Source of the DNA: Mycolicibacterium wolinskyi
GTDB lineage: Bacteria; Actinomycetota; Actinomycetes; Mycobacteriales; Mycobacteriaceae
Direction: 5' to 3'
DNA: 64,000 bases
Assembly: GCF_002101965.1 (NCBI RefSeq)
Contig: NZ_LQQA01000031.1
Location: 124,001 to 188,000 of the forward strand
Made by a program: the position numbers and the translations under genes. This document shows positions 1-9,178 of the stretch, one piece after another (position 1 is the stretch's first letter; the number at the start of each line of letters is the position of its first letter). The notes beneath the pieces are model-generated. The model ran no database searches. It was not told the origin of the DNA and saw only the letters and a list, made by a program, of their open reading frames with translations.

Positions 1-63
1 AACGAAGAGGCCGACGATCACCGCCGGGTGCGCGCGGTGATCACGTATCTGGAAGCGCGCTAG
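1..63 (+). CDS. C-terminal end of an unidentified protein (partial)
   Basis: An open frame runs from the first base and closes with TAG at 61-63, encoding about 20 residues that end in VITYLEAR. The gene begins before the window, so its family cannot be told. Its last 23 bases overlap the end of the convergent TRAP permease gene. It could be a chance open frame, since 20 codons is short, but codon use is GC-rich at third positions. Confidence 0.45.
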   Translation, partial: NEEADDHRRVRAVITYLEAR

Positions 64-2077
64 CCCGCCGCAACACGAGGTGCAGGACCAGCGCCACGAC
101 CAGGAGCCCCGCTCCCACTGCGATCGTCACCGGATGCAGGTAGAGCAGCAGCGCCGCCGCCGGCGCACACAGGATCCGCTCGGGCCACCCGGCCTGACGG
201 ATCATCCACCCGCCCGTCAACACCGCGAGCGCGGCAACGGCCAGCGCGGCGACCGCCCCGGTCCACACCATGTCACCGAACGACCGCAGCCCGAGCAGCC
301 CCTCACCGTTGTCGGTCAGCACGAACGCGAATGGCACCAAGAACGCAGGCAGCGTGTACTTCCAGGTCTGCATCATCGTGGCGATCACCCGGCCGCCGGT
401 GATCGCCGATGCTGCGACGGCGGCGAGCGCGGTCGGTGGCGTCACCTCGGACAGCACCGCGAAATAGAAGACGAACATGGCCGCGGCGGGCGCGGCGACA
501 CCGAGATCCTGCAGCGCCGGACCGACGATGACCCAGCTGATGACGAACGACGCCGTCACCGGCACGGCCAACCCGAGGATCGACACCGCAACGGCGGCGA
601 ACAGGGCCGTGAAAATCAGTACCGCCGTTGGGTTTTCACTGATGAATCGGGCGGTGTTGACGAGGATCGAGTTCAGCTGCAGGCCGAGGCCGGTGCGGGT
701 GATCATCGCCGCGATGACGCCGGCGGCAGCGCACACGGCCGCGACCGAGAGCACGCCCCGCACTCCAGTCGCCAGCGCCGTGTACAGCCGGGCCGGGGTG
801 AGCCGGTGTTCGCGATCCAGGTACGACAGGACGATCTGGATCAGCGTCGCGTACACGACGGCACGGACCGCCGAGATGTCCATCGCGAGGAACACCACGA
901 TCAGCACGAGCGAGATCAGGTGGTAACCGAATCTGCCGAGTAGACGCAGGCTTGATGCGGCACTGACCTCGACATCGCGCGTACCGTAGCGCCGCGCGTC
1001 GATCTCGACGGCGAGCAGGATGCCGAGGTAGTAGAGGATCGTCGGCAACACGGCCCACAGCAGCACGGTCAGGTAGGACACCCCGAGGTACTCGGCGATG
1101 ATGAACGCCGCCGCGCCAAGGGTCGGCGGCGACAGGATTGCGCCGATGCCCGCGGCGGCCAGCATGCCGCCCGCGTTCTCCTTCGGGTAACCGGCCTTCT
1201 GCAGCACCGGCCAGCAGACCGAGCCGAGGCTGACGGTGGTCGCGGTGCCCGACCCGGACACACTTCCCAGGAGAAACCCGGCCAGCGTGACGGTGCGGCC
1301 CGGGGCGGCTCGCGATCGGCGGAACGCGGCGAACGACAGGTCGATGAAGAACTTGCTGGCCCCCGACGCGTCGAGCACCGCACCGTAGATGGTGAACAGC
1401 ACGATGTAGGTGGCCGCGACGTCCAGCGGCACCCCATAGATGCCGGTTGCCTGGATGAACGACGCACTGATGATCTGGTCCCAGTCGACGCCTGCGTGGG
1501 CGATCGCCGCGCCCTGCGGCAGATATCCCCCGTAGTAGGCGTAGGCGAGCGCGAGCAGACACACGATCGGCAGTGCGGCCCCGGTGGTGCGCCGGCACGC
1601 CTCCAGCACGAGCAGCAACACGATCGACCCGACAATCACGTCGAGCGCGGCGGGGGTGCCCTGCCTGCTCAGGAACTCATCGAAACCCCCGCCGGCACCG
1701 GCGATCTCGAACGGCAACACCGGATACAGGCAGGCCACCAACGCCACCGCGGCAAGCAACCAGTCCACCGGCGTCGGGTTGTCGGACTGGTCCTGCGGTG
1801 CCGCGTCATCGCGCGACCGCCGACGCAACCGCACCCCCGAGCGGTAACACAGCAACGTCAGTGGCAGCACCGCCGCCAGGAACACGATCAGCGAGAACTG
1901 GTTGCCCTGCGCGAGTGGGAAGAACACCTGCACGGCCGCGAACAGTCCGAGCAGCACGCAGCCCGCGGCCACGGCGTGCCCGACCCAACCGGTCAACCGT
2001 CGCGCGGGCTTCTCGTCCTCGTATGCCGCCGACGCCGTGACGTCAGGTTCCCGCGTATCCCGTTCTGCCACGGTCAA
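41..2077 (-). CDS. TRAP transporter permease, fused small and large subunits (DctQ-DctM type)
   Basis: This 678-residue polytopic inner-membrane protein has an N-terminal set of about four helices (residues 30-160) followed by a long multi-helix region typical of TRAP large permeases, the 4TM/12TM fusion class that works with TAXI binding proteins. It would use an ion gradient to import an organic acid; the substrate is unknown. The start is TTG, overlapping the stop of the upstream TAXI gene in a 4-base TTGA junction, so the two are translationally coupled. Its length fits fused TRAP permeases. Confidence 0.88.
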   Translation of the reverse strand: MTVAERDTREPDVTASAAYEDEKPARRLTGWVGHAVAAGCVLLGLFAAVQVFFPLAQGNQFSLIVFLAAVLPLTLLCYRSGVRLRRRSRDDAAPQDQSDNPTPVDWLLAAVALVACLYPVLPFEIAGAGGGFDEFLSRQGTPAALDVIVGSIVLLLVLEACRRTTGAALPIVCLLALAYAYYGGYLPQGAAIAHAGVDWDQIISASFIQATGIYGVPLDVAATYIVLFTIYGAVLDASGASKFFIDLSFAAFRRSRAAPGRTVTLAGFLLGSVSGSGTATTVSLGSVCWPVLQKAGYPKENAGGMLAAAGIGAILSPPTLGAAAFIIAEYLGVSYLTVLLWAVLPTILYYLGILLAVEIDARRYGTRDVEVSAASSLRLLGRFGYHLISLVLIVVFLAMDISAVRAVVYATLIQIVLSYLDREHRLTPARLYTALATGVRGVLSVAAVCAAAGVIAAMITRTGLGLQLNSILVNTARFISENPTAVLIFTALFAAVAVSILGLAVPVTASFVISWVIVGPALQDLGVAAPAAAMFVFYFAVLSEVTPPTALAAVAASAITGGRVIATMMQTWKYTLPAFLVPFAFVLTDNGEGLLGLRSFGDMVWTGAVAALAVAALAVLTGGWMIRQAGWPERILCAPAAALLLYLHPVTIAVGAGLLVVALVLHLVLRRASALPDT

Positions 2078-3114
2078 TTTGTCGCACCGAGCTCGTCGAG
2101 CGCCTTCTGGGCGCCCGGATGCAACGGCACCGGGCTGGTCTCACGAGCAGTGTCGAGCGCGATGTTGTCGGCGGCCTTGTTGGCCTTGACCAGATCGTCC
2201 TTGTGCTCGAACAGCGCCTTGGTCAGCACACACGCGGTGTTGCCGTCCATATCGTCTTTGACCAGAAGCACATTGGGCACCACGACGGTCGGCACGTCCG
2301 CCGGAGTCTGATAGGTGCTGGCCGGGATCACGCCCTGCTCGTAGATCGAGTTGATCTCCTGAAGCTTGGGCAGCGTGTCGGTGACGTCGATGAACTTCAC
2401 CTGATCGCGGCGGCTGACGAACAGGTCGGTGATGCCACTGGTGGGCAGGCCGCCGGACCAGAACATCGCATCGATGGAGCCGTCTTTCATGCCCTCGACG
2501 GTCTTGCCGAGTTCGGTGCGCTGCGCGGCGACGTCGCCGGCCGGGTTGAGACCGGCCGCCTCGAGCATGCGATTGGCGATCACCTCGGTGCCCGAGTTGG
2601 GTGCCCCGGTGGAGACGCGCTTGCCGCGCATGTCGGCGATCGTGTTGATGCCGGCGTCGGTGCGCGCGATGACCTGGGTGTAATTGGGATACAAGCGGGT
2701 GAGCGCGGCGATCGGCTGCTTCTCGGTGAAGGATGCCGTGCCGTTGACGGCATCGGCCGCAGTGTCGGCGAGCGAGAACGCGATCTGATGCGTGCCCGCG
2801 ACGAGTTGCTGAATGTTCTGCAGCGAAGCCGACGTCTCGGCTGCGGTCGCCTTGAGTTTGCCGTCGGTCTGCTGACTGATCGCTTCGGCATAGGCGCCGC
2901 CGAGGGTGTAGTAGACGCCCGTGGTGTTGCCGGTCGCGATACTGAGCCGGGCATCCGTGGTGACCTCACACGATGTCGGCTCCGACGCGGCGGCCCCGTT
3001 GTCGTCGCTGCGCTGACCACCACAACCGGCCAGTACCAACACCATTGCGCCAAGTGCGACGCCCAGCTTGGCGGCCGTCGGCGTGGTGAATGATGCGCTG
3101 GCGTTGTTTCCCAT
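2074..3114 (-). CDS. TAXI-family TRAP transporter solute-binding lipoprotein
   Basis: The 346-residue product begins with a lipoprotein signal: a hydrophobic stretch ends in the lipobox LAGC, so the protein should be anchored outside the membrane. The remainder resembles TAXI receptors (IATGNTTGVYY near the mature N-terminus, then a GVPN/GAPNSGTE-like ligand loop). The ATG at 3114 is preceded by the strong ribosome site AAGGGGAG, so upstream in-frame starts were rejected. It captures the solute for the fused permease encoded next. Confidence 0.9.
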   Translation of the reverse strand: MGNNASASFTTPTAAKLGVALGAMVLVLAGCGGQRSDDNGAAASEPTSCEVTTDARLSIATGNTTGVYYTLGGAYAEAISQQTDGKLKATAAETSASLQNIQQLVAGTHQIAFSLADTAADAVNGTASFTEKQPIAALTRLYPNYTQVIARTDAGINTIADMRGKRVSTGAPNSGTEVIANRMLEAAGLNPAGDVAAQRTELGKTVEGMKDGSIDAMFWSGGLPTSGITDLFVSRRDQVKFIDVTDTLPKLQEINSIYEQGVIPASTYQTPADVPTVVVPNVLLVKDDMDGNTACVLTKALFEHKDDLVKANKAADNIALDTARETSPVPLHPGAQKALDELGATN

Positions 3115-3331
3115 TCTGCTCCCCTTCAGATCAGCGGCGCCGTCGCCGCCTGCCGGTCGTGTGCCGATCATGGCCCCGATCGACGTCGTCGCGGAACAAA
3201 ATGAGCGCCTTGGGCCGACATTTCTCGCACAATCACGTGTTTCGGCGGACCACGCCGGCCGGGTTCGAGACGACTTCAACTCCGAACCCGTTGTTTCCTA
3301 GCAGGATTCACAAACCTGGCAGGGCTTCAGG

Positions 3332-3709
3332 TCAACACCGCGCCAACAGGTACTCGATCGCCGCGACCGACAGCGCGAACTTGGGAACGAATCCGACGGC
3401 TGGGCTGCACGCGATCATCTCGTGCAGATCCTGTTCGGCGTATGTCGAGATCAGGATCACCGCAGGCGGCGTCGGCAGCCCGCTGCCGTCGAGCTCGTCG
3501 GCCAAATCGAATCCGCTCTCCGGGCCGAGTGCGACATCGACCAGAACGACGTCGGGTTGCAGCTCGCGACACATACGCAACGCCTCGTCGCTGTTGGAGG
3601 CCGCCCCGACGACATCGACGCCGCCGCGCCCGAGCATGGCGCTTGCGGCGGTCCGGAAATTGGCGCTGTCATCGACGATGAGGCAGCGCACGTCGCCTCC
3701 GGAAGCCAC
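3332..3709 (-). CDS. Receiver-only response regulator (no output domain)
   Basis: The 125 residues form just one CheY-like receiver domain: acidic pair D13/D14, phospho-acceptor D58 in VLVDVAL, and the conserved lysine K110 in VPK. No DNA-binding tail follows; the frame stops directly after the last helix. It starts with GTG behind a GGAG site and is transcribed divergently from the sensor kinase gene 107 bases away, so the pair probably forms one signalling unit. The output may be protein-protein, or the kinase may have a second regulator elsewhere. Confidence 0.85.
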   Translation of the reverse strand: MASGGDVRCLIVDDSANFRTAASAMLGRGGVDVVGAASNSDEALRMCRELQPDVVLVDVALGPESGFDLADELDGSGLPTPPAVILISTYAEQDLHEMIACSPAVGFVPKFALSVAAIEYLLARC

Positions 3710-3816
3710 TCATGTCTCCAGGGTGTCAGTGACAGGACGCCGTTTCATTACCGCTAGCCGGAATTTGCCCGGACAGTGGGCATGATCGGCCTGTGTGAAT
3801 CGTTCATAGAGGTCAG

Positions 3817-5448
3817 ATGAGTGACACCCGTGCTGTTCCGCCACCGCCCGGCCCGCGCCGGCGGTCTGTGGGCGCGCGCCTGCTCGGTCTGGTGCTGCGT
3901 CCGACGGCTCCGCCGGTGAGTGTCGGCATTGTCGTCGCGGTGGTGTTGATCGCGGCCGAGACGGTACTGGTCTACCTCTTGCGCCGGGTGGCGCCCGAGA
4001 GCACGTTCGGCGCGGTGTTCCTGCTCGCCGTGCTCGTGGTGTCCGCGGGGTGGGGCCTGCGCCTGGCACTGGCGACGTCGGTGGCCAGCGCGCTGGTGTA
4101 CGTGCGGTTCCACATGGAGACCCACGGAGGGCTGCTGCCGACGCACGCGCGCGATATCGCGGCCATCGCAATCTTTGTGCCGGTGGCGCTGCTGACGAAC
4201 GTGCTCGTCGGGCAGGCGCGGCTGCGTGCCGCCGAGGCCGAGGAGCGCAGACGCGAAGCCGACCTCGCGGCAGCCACCGCCCGTGAGGCACAGCACCTCA
4301 TCGCCGTCAGTCACGCCGAAGTGAGTGCGCTGGCCGAACAGCAGGCCGCGCTCCGCCGAGTCGCGACCCTGGTGGCGCTAGGGGCGGCGCCCGACGAGGT
4401 GTACCCGGCCGCGGTCGACGAGCTCGCCGCCGGGCTGCGCATGGATCACGTTTCGCTGCTGCTGTACCCCGGTGACGGGTCCGCGCTGGTTCTGGCTTCG
4501 CGCGATCCCCACGGTGTGCCGAAACTGACCATCGGAGAACGCTTGCCGCTCGACGGCGACAGCATCCCCGCTGTCATCGCCGCGACCGGGCTGCCGGCCC
4601 GCGTCGACGACTATGCCGAACTCACCGGGGCAACCGCGGCACGAATCCGCGACATCGGCATCCGGTCCGCGGTAGGCGCCCCGATCATGGTCGACGGGCT
4701 GGTGGGCGGGGCATTGTGTGTCGGAGCAGCCGAACCCGGCGCGTTCGGACCCGACACCGAGGTCCGGGTCGGTGACTTCGCCGATCTGGTCGGCACCGCC
4801 ATGACCAATGCCCGGACCCGTGCCGCCTTGACCGCGTCGCGCGCCAGGATCGTCAATGCCGCCGATGCGGCGCGGCGTCGGTTCGAGCGCGACCTGCACG
4901 ACGGGGCCCAACAGCGGGTGATCTCGCTGGGCCTCGCGCTGCGTGCGGTCGAGGCATCGGTGCCGGCGGAGCAGGTCGAACTGCGGGCACAACTCAATCG
5001 CCTCGCCGCCGGGCTGTCTGCGCTATCCGACGAACTGCAGGAGTTCTCCCGCGGGATCCACCCGGCGATCTTGTCGAAGGGTGGTCTGGGACCCGCGATC
5101 CGATCCCTGGCCCGGCGCTGCCCCGTCGCGGTCGACGTTCATCTCGACCTCGGCGCACCGGTACCCGAGTTCGTGGGTGTCGCAGCCTATTACGTCGTGG
5201 CCGAGGCGCTCACCAACGCCGCCAAACATGCCCGTGCCACCGTCATCGATGTCACTGCCCGCGTCACCGATGACGCCTTGCACCTGACGATCCGCGATGA
5301 CGGAATCGGCGGCGCCACTGCGGGATCCGGATCGGGGCTGATCGGCCTCAAGGACCGCGTCGAAGCGCTGTCCGGGCAGCTGACGATCTCCAGCCCGTCC
5401 GGCTCCGGCACCACGCTCACCGCCCGGATCCCGCTCAATTGTGGTTAG
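3817..5448 (+). CDS. Membrane sensor histidine kinase, NarL-type (DUF4118-like, GAF, HisKA_3, HATPase)
   Basis: This 543-residue protein has four closely spaced membrane helices (about 33-132), an alpha-helical linker (135-180), a GAF-like sensor region (180-335), the HisKA_3 box RDLHDGAQQR with phospho-acceptor H361, and an ATPase domain with the N box EALTNAAKHA and G box DDGIGG. Kinases of this class usually pair with LuxR-type regulators, but the divergent neighbour is receiver-only. The GAF domain suggests an intracellular ligand or redox signal. An AGAGGT site precedes the ATG. Confidence 0.92.
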   Translation: MSDTRAVPPPPGPRRRSVGARLLGLVLRPTAPPVSVGIVVAVVLIAAETVLVYLLRRVAPESTFGAVFLLAVLVVSAGWGLRLALATSVASALVYVRFHMETHGGLLPTHARDIAAIAIFVPVALLTNVLVGQARLRAAEAEERRREADLAAATAREAQHLIAVSHAEVSALAEQQAALRRVATLVALGAAPDEVYPAAVDELAAGLRMDHVSLLLYPGDGSALVLASRDPHGVPKLTIGERLPLDGDSIPAVIAATGLPARVDDYAELTGATAARIRDIGIRSAVGAPIMVDGLVGGALCVGAAEPGAFGPDTEVRVGDFADLVGTAMTNARTRAALTASRARIVNAADAARRRFERDLHDGAQQRVISLGLALRAVEASVPAEQVELRAQLNRLAAGLSALSDELQEFSRGIHPAILSKGGLGPAIRSLARRCPVAVDVHLDLGAPVPEFVGVAAYYVVAEALTNAAKHARATVIDVTARVTDDALHLTIRDDGIGGATAGSGSGLIGLKDRVEALSGQLTISSPSGSGTTLTARIPLNCG

Positions 5449-5450
5449 CC

Positions 5451-5480
5451 CCACGGTGTCAGCGGTGATCGCCACCGTGG
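5451..5480. terminator. Inverted repeat between convergent genes, possible bidirectional terminator
   Basis: CCACGGTG at 5451-5458 pairs perfectly with CACCGTGG at 5473-5480 around a 14-base loop. It lies at the junction of the sensor kinase gene and the convergent secreted-protein gene, whose stop codons are 10 bases apart. There is no clear T tract, as is common for mycobacterial terminators. Confidence 0.45.
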
Positions 5481-5707
5481 TGGAAGATCAGACCGTATTC
5501 GCCGAAGAACGGGTATTGAGCCTGATAATCGACGGCCGGTGGGGTCGCGGTGAACTGCGCGTTGCCGTTGGACTGGCACAGCGTCGAGGTGACCGCCGAG
5601 GTACAGGTCGGTCCGCTCGGTGCGGCTTGCGCGGCAGGGGCGACGGCGATGGCCAGCGCACCCGCACCGAGGGCCAGCACCGTCGAAATACGTGTCCGGT
5701 TACTCAT
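5459..5707 (-). CDS. Small secreted protein with Sec signal peptide
   Basis: The 82-residue product has a positively charged start, a hydrophobic core and an AQA-A cleavage site near residue 27, leaving a mature protein of about 55 residues with two cysteines near its N-terminus that could form a disulphide. The ATG at 5707 follows AAGGAG by 11 bases; a longer frame upstream lacks a ribosome site. The function is unknown; such tiny exported proteins are common in mycobacteria. The C-terminus is rich in aromatics and histidine (FFGEYGLIFHHGG). Confidence 0.75.
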   Translation of the reverse strand: MSNRTRISTVLALGAGALAIAVAPAAQAAPSGPTCTSAVTSTLCQSNGNAQFTATPPAVDYQAQYPFFGEYGLIFHHGGDHR

Positions 5708-5803
5708 GATCAGCACTACTCCTTTGTCGGCCAGCTCAATTCGAGCAACTCCAGCCTCGCGCTCCACGCGGCCAAAAGCCTCAACGCTGGCACCCAATGC
5801 CGA

Positions 5804-6841
5804 TTACCGGTTATCCCCCAACGCGTCGAGCAGCCGCTCGAGATCGTCTTCGGTGTTGTACAGGTGAAAGCCCACGCGGACCGCGCCCGCTCGTACGGCG
5901 GCCCGAATACCGGCGCGCTGCAAGCGTTCTGCGGCATCCGTCACAGGTAGGGACACGATCGCCGAATCATGCTGCGGCAAGCCGATCTCGGCCCGCAGCC
6001 GGTTCGCCAGGCCCACTGTGTGGGACTCGAGCACGACCGGGTCCAGCGAAGCGAGCCACGGCAGCGTCAGGCCCGCGCCGAGCATCGGGAACCACGCCGG
6101 CGACGCGTCGAACCGGCGGGCGTCGGGTGCCAGCCGCAACGGCAGACCGTAGATGGATTGCCATGGATCTTCACCCGCGTACCAGTTTGCGGCATGCGGA
6201 GTCATGCGGGCCGCGACTCTGTCGCTCAACGACATCCATGCCGCACCGCGCGGTGCGAGCAGCCATTTGTATACGCCCGCGACCGTGACGTCGGCCCACG
6301 CCATGTCCAGGTTTTTCCAGCCGACCGCCTGCGTGACATCGACCACAGTGAGGGTGTCGGTGCCCGTGACCGCGGCACGCAATGCCGCGGAATCCAGCAC
6401 GGCCCCGGTGGCCGACTGCACGAGACTGACCGCGATCACGTCGTATTCGGCGGCGCTGCCGACGAGTTCGTCGGGGGCGAGCTCGGTGACGGTGACGCCG
6501 CGAGCCGATTGCGCGGCGAACGGGAAAGTGGTGCTGGTGAATTCCCCTTTGAGTACCGCGACGCGACTGCCGTCGGGCACCGCTGCGGCCACCAGTCCCA
6601 GCGCGGCCGACACGTTGCCCGCGAACGTCACCGACTCGACAGGAACTCCGGCCAGCGCTGCGTACCCGGCGCGCCCGAGCCGAACCGGTTCATCGAACGA
6701 CGCGGCATCCATCGTTCCGGCTTGCCAGTCGGCGATACACCGATGCAGCGCCTCCACGAGAAACTGCGGCGGCAGCCCATAGGTCGGTGAATTCAGAAAA
6801 CCTTCGGCGCCCGCGAATTCCGCGCCGAACGCCTCCCTCAC
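5804..6841 (-). CDS. Class V aminotransferase-fold PLP enzyme
   Basis: The 345 residues match the class V aminotransferase fold (cysteine desulphurase, kynureninase, EgtE relatives). A conserved VDVTQAVG motif supplies the cofactor-binding aspartate and AGVYKWLLAPRG carries the probable Schiff-base lysine. The reaction is not certain; a C-S lyase or small aminotransferase are options. It is not clearly egtE, since none of the other ergothioneine genes are nearby. The GTG start overlaps the stop of the upstream DUF4229 gene in a GTGA junction, so they are co-translated. Confidence 0.82.
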   Translation of the reverse strand: MREAFGAEFAGAEGFLNSPTYGLPPQFLVEALHRCIADWQAGTMDAASFDEPVRLGRAGYAALAGVPVESVTFAGNVSAALGLVAAAVPDGSRVAVLKGEFTSTTFPFAAQSARGVTVTELAPDELVGSAAEYDVIAVSLVQSATGAVLDSAALRAAVTGTDTLTVVDVTQAVGWKNLDMAWADVTVAGVYKWLLAPRGAAWMSLSDRVAARMTPHAANWYAGEDPWQSIYGLPLRLAPDARRFDASPAWFPMLGAGLTLPWLASLDPVVLESHTVGLANRLRAEIGLPQHDSAIVSLPVTDAAERLQRAGIRAAVRAGAVRVGFHLYNTEDDLERLLDALGDNR

Positions 6842-7146
6842 TGCTGCGCGGGCGGCTCGTCGCCGCGCAACCGGGCCTGCAGTTGTTCACGATCCTTGCG
6901 CCTGCGTTCGTCGAACACCGCGATCGAGGCGGTGGCCCGCTCGCGCAGCGGCCGGAACAACCAGATGCCCAACGGCAGAGCGATCACCAGAGCGAACAAC
7001 AGCGCCACCACGAGCGGGAAGTCCTCGATGAACAGCTGCCCTACCCCGAAAATCACTGCGGCCAGCACCGCCACGAGTACGAGCCTGGCCACCAGGTAGG
7101 CCAGCACATCGGCAATCATGCGGGAAGCGGGACGACTTGCTGACAC
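6838..7146 (-). CDS. DUF4229 family small membrane protein (Rv0531-like)
   Basis: The 102-residue protein has two membrane helices (about 10-38 and 45-66) followed by a basic, charged cytoplasmic tail (RRRKDREQLQARLR). Size and hydrophobic pattern fit the actinobacterial DUF4229 family and M. tuberculosis Rv0531, whose position next to the cytochrome c maturation block is conserved. The function is unknown. It starts with GTG and is divergent from the small gene at 7196, sharing a 49-base intergenic promoter region. Confidence 0.8.
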   Translation of the reverse strand: MSASRPASRMIADVLAYLVARLVLVAVLAAVIFGVGQLFIEDFPLVVALLFALVIALPLGIWLFRPLRERATASIAVFDERRRKDREQLQARLRGDEPPAQQ

Positions 7147-7195
7147 CCACCCGAGCCTACCGACGACGCGTATATTCGGAGCAAGGAGGTTTCGA

Positions 7196-7360
7196 GTGGC
7201 GTACCTGCTCCTTATTCTTGCGGTGGCCTGCGTGGTCTACGTCGGCTGGCGGCTGGCACGCGTTGCGGGCAACCAGCCGCGCACGCGCGTCATCGGTCCC
7301 GACGACGACCCCGACTTCTTGCGGCGGCTCGGGCACGGCGACAACAACCCGCGGCCCTAG
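7196..7360 (+). CDS. 54-residue membrane-anchored protein (Rv0530A-like)
   Basis: A strong AAGGAGG site lies 6 bases upstream of the GTG at 7196, which makes this the real start rather than the longer frame. The product has one N-terminal helix (AYLLLILAVACVVYVGW) and a short acidic/basic tail containing GPDDDPDFL. Position and size match the small gene between Rv0530 and Rv0531 of M. tuberculosis. The function is unknown; a role as a small subunit or regulator of a membrane complex would be speculation. Confidence 0.78.
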   Translation: MAYLLLILAVACVVYVGWRLARVAGNQPRTRVIGPDDDPDFLRRLGHGDNNPRP

Positions 7361-7366
7361 CGCGGC

Positions 7367-8647
7367 CTAACCGCGCGGGCCGGCGGACCGGCGCGCCCCG
7401 CCGAAGTCGCTGGCCACAACGGCGGCCAACTCGATGAGCGCTTCACGTGTCTTGGGCTTGAGCCGATCCAGGCTGATTTCCGCGCCTTCTTCGAGGTGCG
7501 GGTCGAAAGGCACCAGACGGACCGCGCGGCAACGCCTCGAGAAGTGATCCACGACCTTCGCCAGATCGACCTTGCCCGACCGTGGCCGCACCGCGTTGAT
7601 CACCGCGATCGAGTTGCGCACGAGGTCCTGATGTCCGTGCGCGTCGAGCCAGTCGAGAGTTGCTGAGGCGCTGCGTGCTCCGTCGACCGACCCCGAGCTG
7701 ATCACCACTAACACATCGGCCTTGGACAGCACCGCCGACATCGCCGAATGCATCAAGCCGGTGCCACAGTCGGTGAGCACCAGGCTGTAGAACCGCTCCA
7801 GTACCTCAAGGGCGTGCAGATAATCCTCGGAACTGAACGCCTCCGACACCGCCGGATCGCTCTCGGAGGCAAGTACCTCCAGACGGCTCGGCCCCTGCGA
7901 CGTGTATGCGCGGACGTCGCTGTACCGCTCGATACCTTCGGCGTCGCGCAGCAGGTGCCGCACGGTGGCGGCGGTCTCCAACGGCACCTTCTGGCTCAGC
8001 GTGCCGCGGTCCGGGTTGGCGTCCACCGCGACGACGCGGTCGCCGCGGATCGACGCGAACGTCGCACCGAGCGTCGCGGTGATGGTCGTCTTGCCGACGC
8101 CACCCTTGAGTGACAGCAGCGCGATCCGGTAGCAACCCTGCAGCGGCTGGCTGACCTCCGCGATCAGGCTGTTGCGGTGAGTGACCTTCGGGCTCTCCCC
8201 GACGTTGATCTGTTTGAACGACGCGAGATACAGCCATTTCCGCCAGCCGGCCGACGGCGGAGCCTTGCGCGGACCGAGCAGTGCCGTGGTGGAGAGATCG
8301 CGATAGGGCGTGGCGAAGTCACCAGCGGCGGGCATGGGCGGCGCCGGTGGTGCGGTTGGCGCGGGTGATGCGGTTGGCGCGGGCGGCGGGGTGATCACCG
8401 GGATACCCTGCGGCGGTGTCGGAGCTGTCCACTCCGCGGGCAGCGGCGTCGAGACACCGGCCTTGGCGGGATCGCTGAACCGCTGCTGACCACGGAAGCC
8501 CGGTACCGGGGCGAACACCGACGGGACGACGGGCTGTTCGATTGCAGGCGCTTCGGCGACGGGCTGGTCGTCGATGGCCGGCTCGGCGGGCGAGGTTTCC
8601 GGTCCGGTCGTCGACTCGTCCACCGGGTGCTCGGATGACTCGGACAC
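7367..8647 (-). CDS. MinD/ParA-like P-loop ATPase with proline-rich N-terminus (Rv0530-like)
   Basis: The first 130 or so of 426 residues are disordered and rich in proline, alanine and threonine (PAPTASPAPTAPPAPP), followed by a deviant Walker A motif KGGVGKTT and a ParA-type fold with a DANPDRGTL loop. This layout resembles the EspI/MinD-like ATPases of mycobacteria. The GTG at 8647 is preceded by AGGGGA, favouring it over the longer frame. It follows the ccs operon in the same order as M. tuberculosis Rv0529-Rv0530. The partner and cargo are unknown. Confidence 0.85.
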   Translation of the reverse strand: MSESSEHPVDESTTGPETSPAEPAIDDQPVAEAPAIEQPVVPSVFAPVPGFRGQQRFSDPAKAGVSTPLPAEWTAPTPPQGIPVITPPPAPTASPAPTAPPAPPMPAAGDFATPYRDLSTTALLGPRKAPPSAGWRKWLYLASFKQINVGESPKVTHRNSLIAEVSQPLQGCYRIALLSLKGGVGKTTITATLGATFASIRGDRVVAVDANPDRGTLSQKVPLETAATVRHLLRDAEGIERYSDVRAYTSQGPSRLEVLASESDPAVSEAFSSEDYLHALEVLERFYSLVLTDCGTGLMHSAMSAVLSKADVLVVISSGSVDGARSASATLDWLDAHGHQDLVRNSIAVINAVRPRSGKVDLAKVVDHFSRRCRAVRLVPFDPHLEEGAEISLDRLKPKTREALIELAAVVASDFGGARRSAGPRG

Positions 8648-8742
8648 GAAATCCCCTCTGCTCGGACAACCCTCGGGCCTGACCATAGCGCGCCACCGTG
8701 TCGGGGCGCGCAGTCACCCGACGTACTTCCGGGCGGTCCGCA

Positions 8743-9081
8743 TCACGCGCCCAGCGCGTCCCAGAACGGGTCGGCATTGCTGGCGCTGAGCTGGGCTGCG
8801 GACTCGCGCAGCGCCAGAACCCGCTTGCCGATCCGGTACTCGGTGGAGCGCGGCATCGACGCCGACCGGTACTTGCCATACCGAATCCGGTAGACGCGGC
8901 CGTGCTCGATCTCCCACCGCAAAGCGTCAGAGACCGTCTTCGACGGCCTGCCTTTGGTGGTGAAGCCTTGCTCGCGGAGCGCCTCGACCAGATCGGCCAC
9001 CGATTGAGGCCCATGCTGAAGCAGTTGCATGGTCAGCACGTACCGCAATTCGGTACCTCTGAGCAGGTATTTGTCCGGCAT
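8743..9081 (-). CDS. Small winged-helix-like protein of unknown function
   Basis: The 112-residue protein reads as a helix-turn-helix or winged-helix fold: a leading helix and turn at SVADLVEALREQGF, then a basic recognition-like segment RPSKTVSDALRWEIEHGRVYRIRYGKYR followed by a wing. No domain name was recognised. The ATG at 9081 faces a 614-base gene-free region holding four copies of a palindromic motif, which would be natural operators if this is a DNA-binding protein; that link is inference. It lies upstream of and on the same strand as the MinD-like gene. Confidence 0.7.
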   Translation of the reverse strand: MPDKYLLRGTELRYVLTMQLLQHGPQSVADLVEALREQGFTTKGRPSKTVSDALRWEIEHGRVYRIRYGKYRSASMPRSTEYRIGKRVLALRESAAQLSASNADPFWDALGA

Positions 9082-9161
9082 GGCGTCACGATGCCACGCG
9101 GTACCGACAGGTGCGCGAGGCCTGCGCGGACGAGGAAGCAGGTGCCGTGCGGCCCGCCTAA

Positions 9162-9178
9162 CAGCGACAAAGTCGCTG
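9162..9178. repeat. Palindromic motif copy 1 (CAGCGAC-AAA-GTCGCTG)
   Basis: Perfect 7-base arms flank a 3-base centre. It is the copy nearest the winged-helix-like gene, about 80 bases upstream of its start. Flanking bases (CGCCTAA before, GAAAA after) partly repeat around copy 2, so a longer unit was probably duplicated. Confidence 0.75.

Noticed and set aside
80..943. Long plus-strand open frames opposite the TRAP permease
   Set aside because: They are arginine/histidine-rich mirror frames typical of high-GC DNA, with no ribosome site or family resemblance.
6212..6224. Another GCGAC-NNN-GTCGC palindrome like those at 9.1-9.7 kb
   Set aside because: It lies inside the aminotransferase coding region and encodes conserved-looking residues (SDRVAA), so it is probably coincidence.
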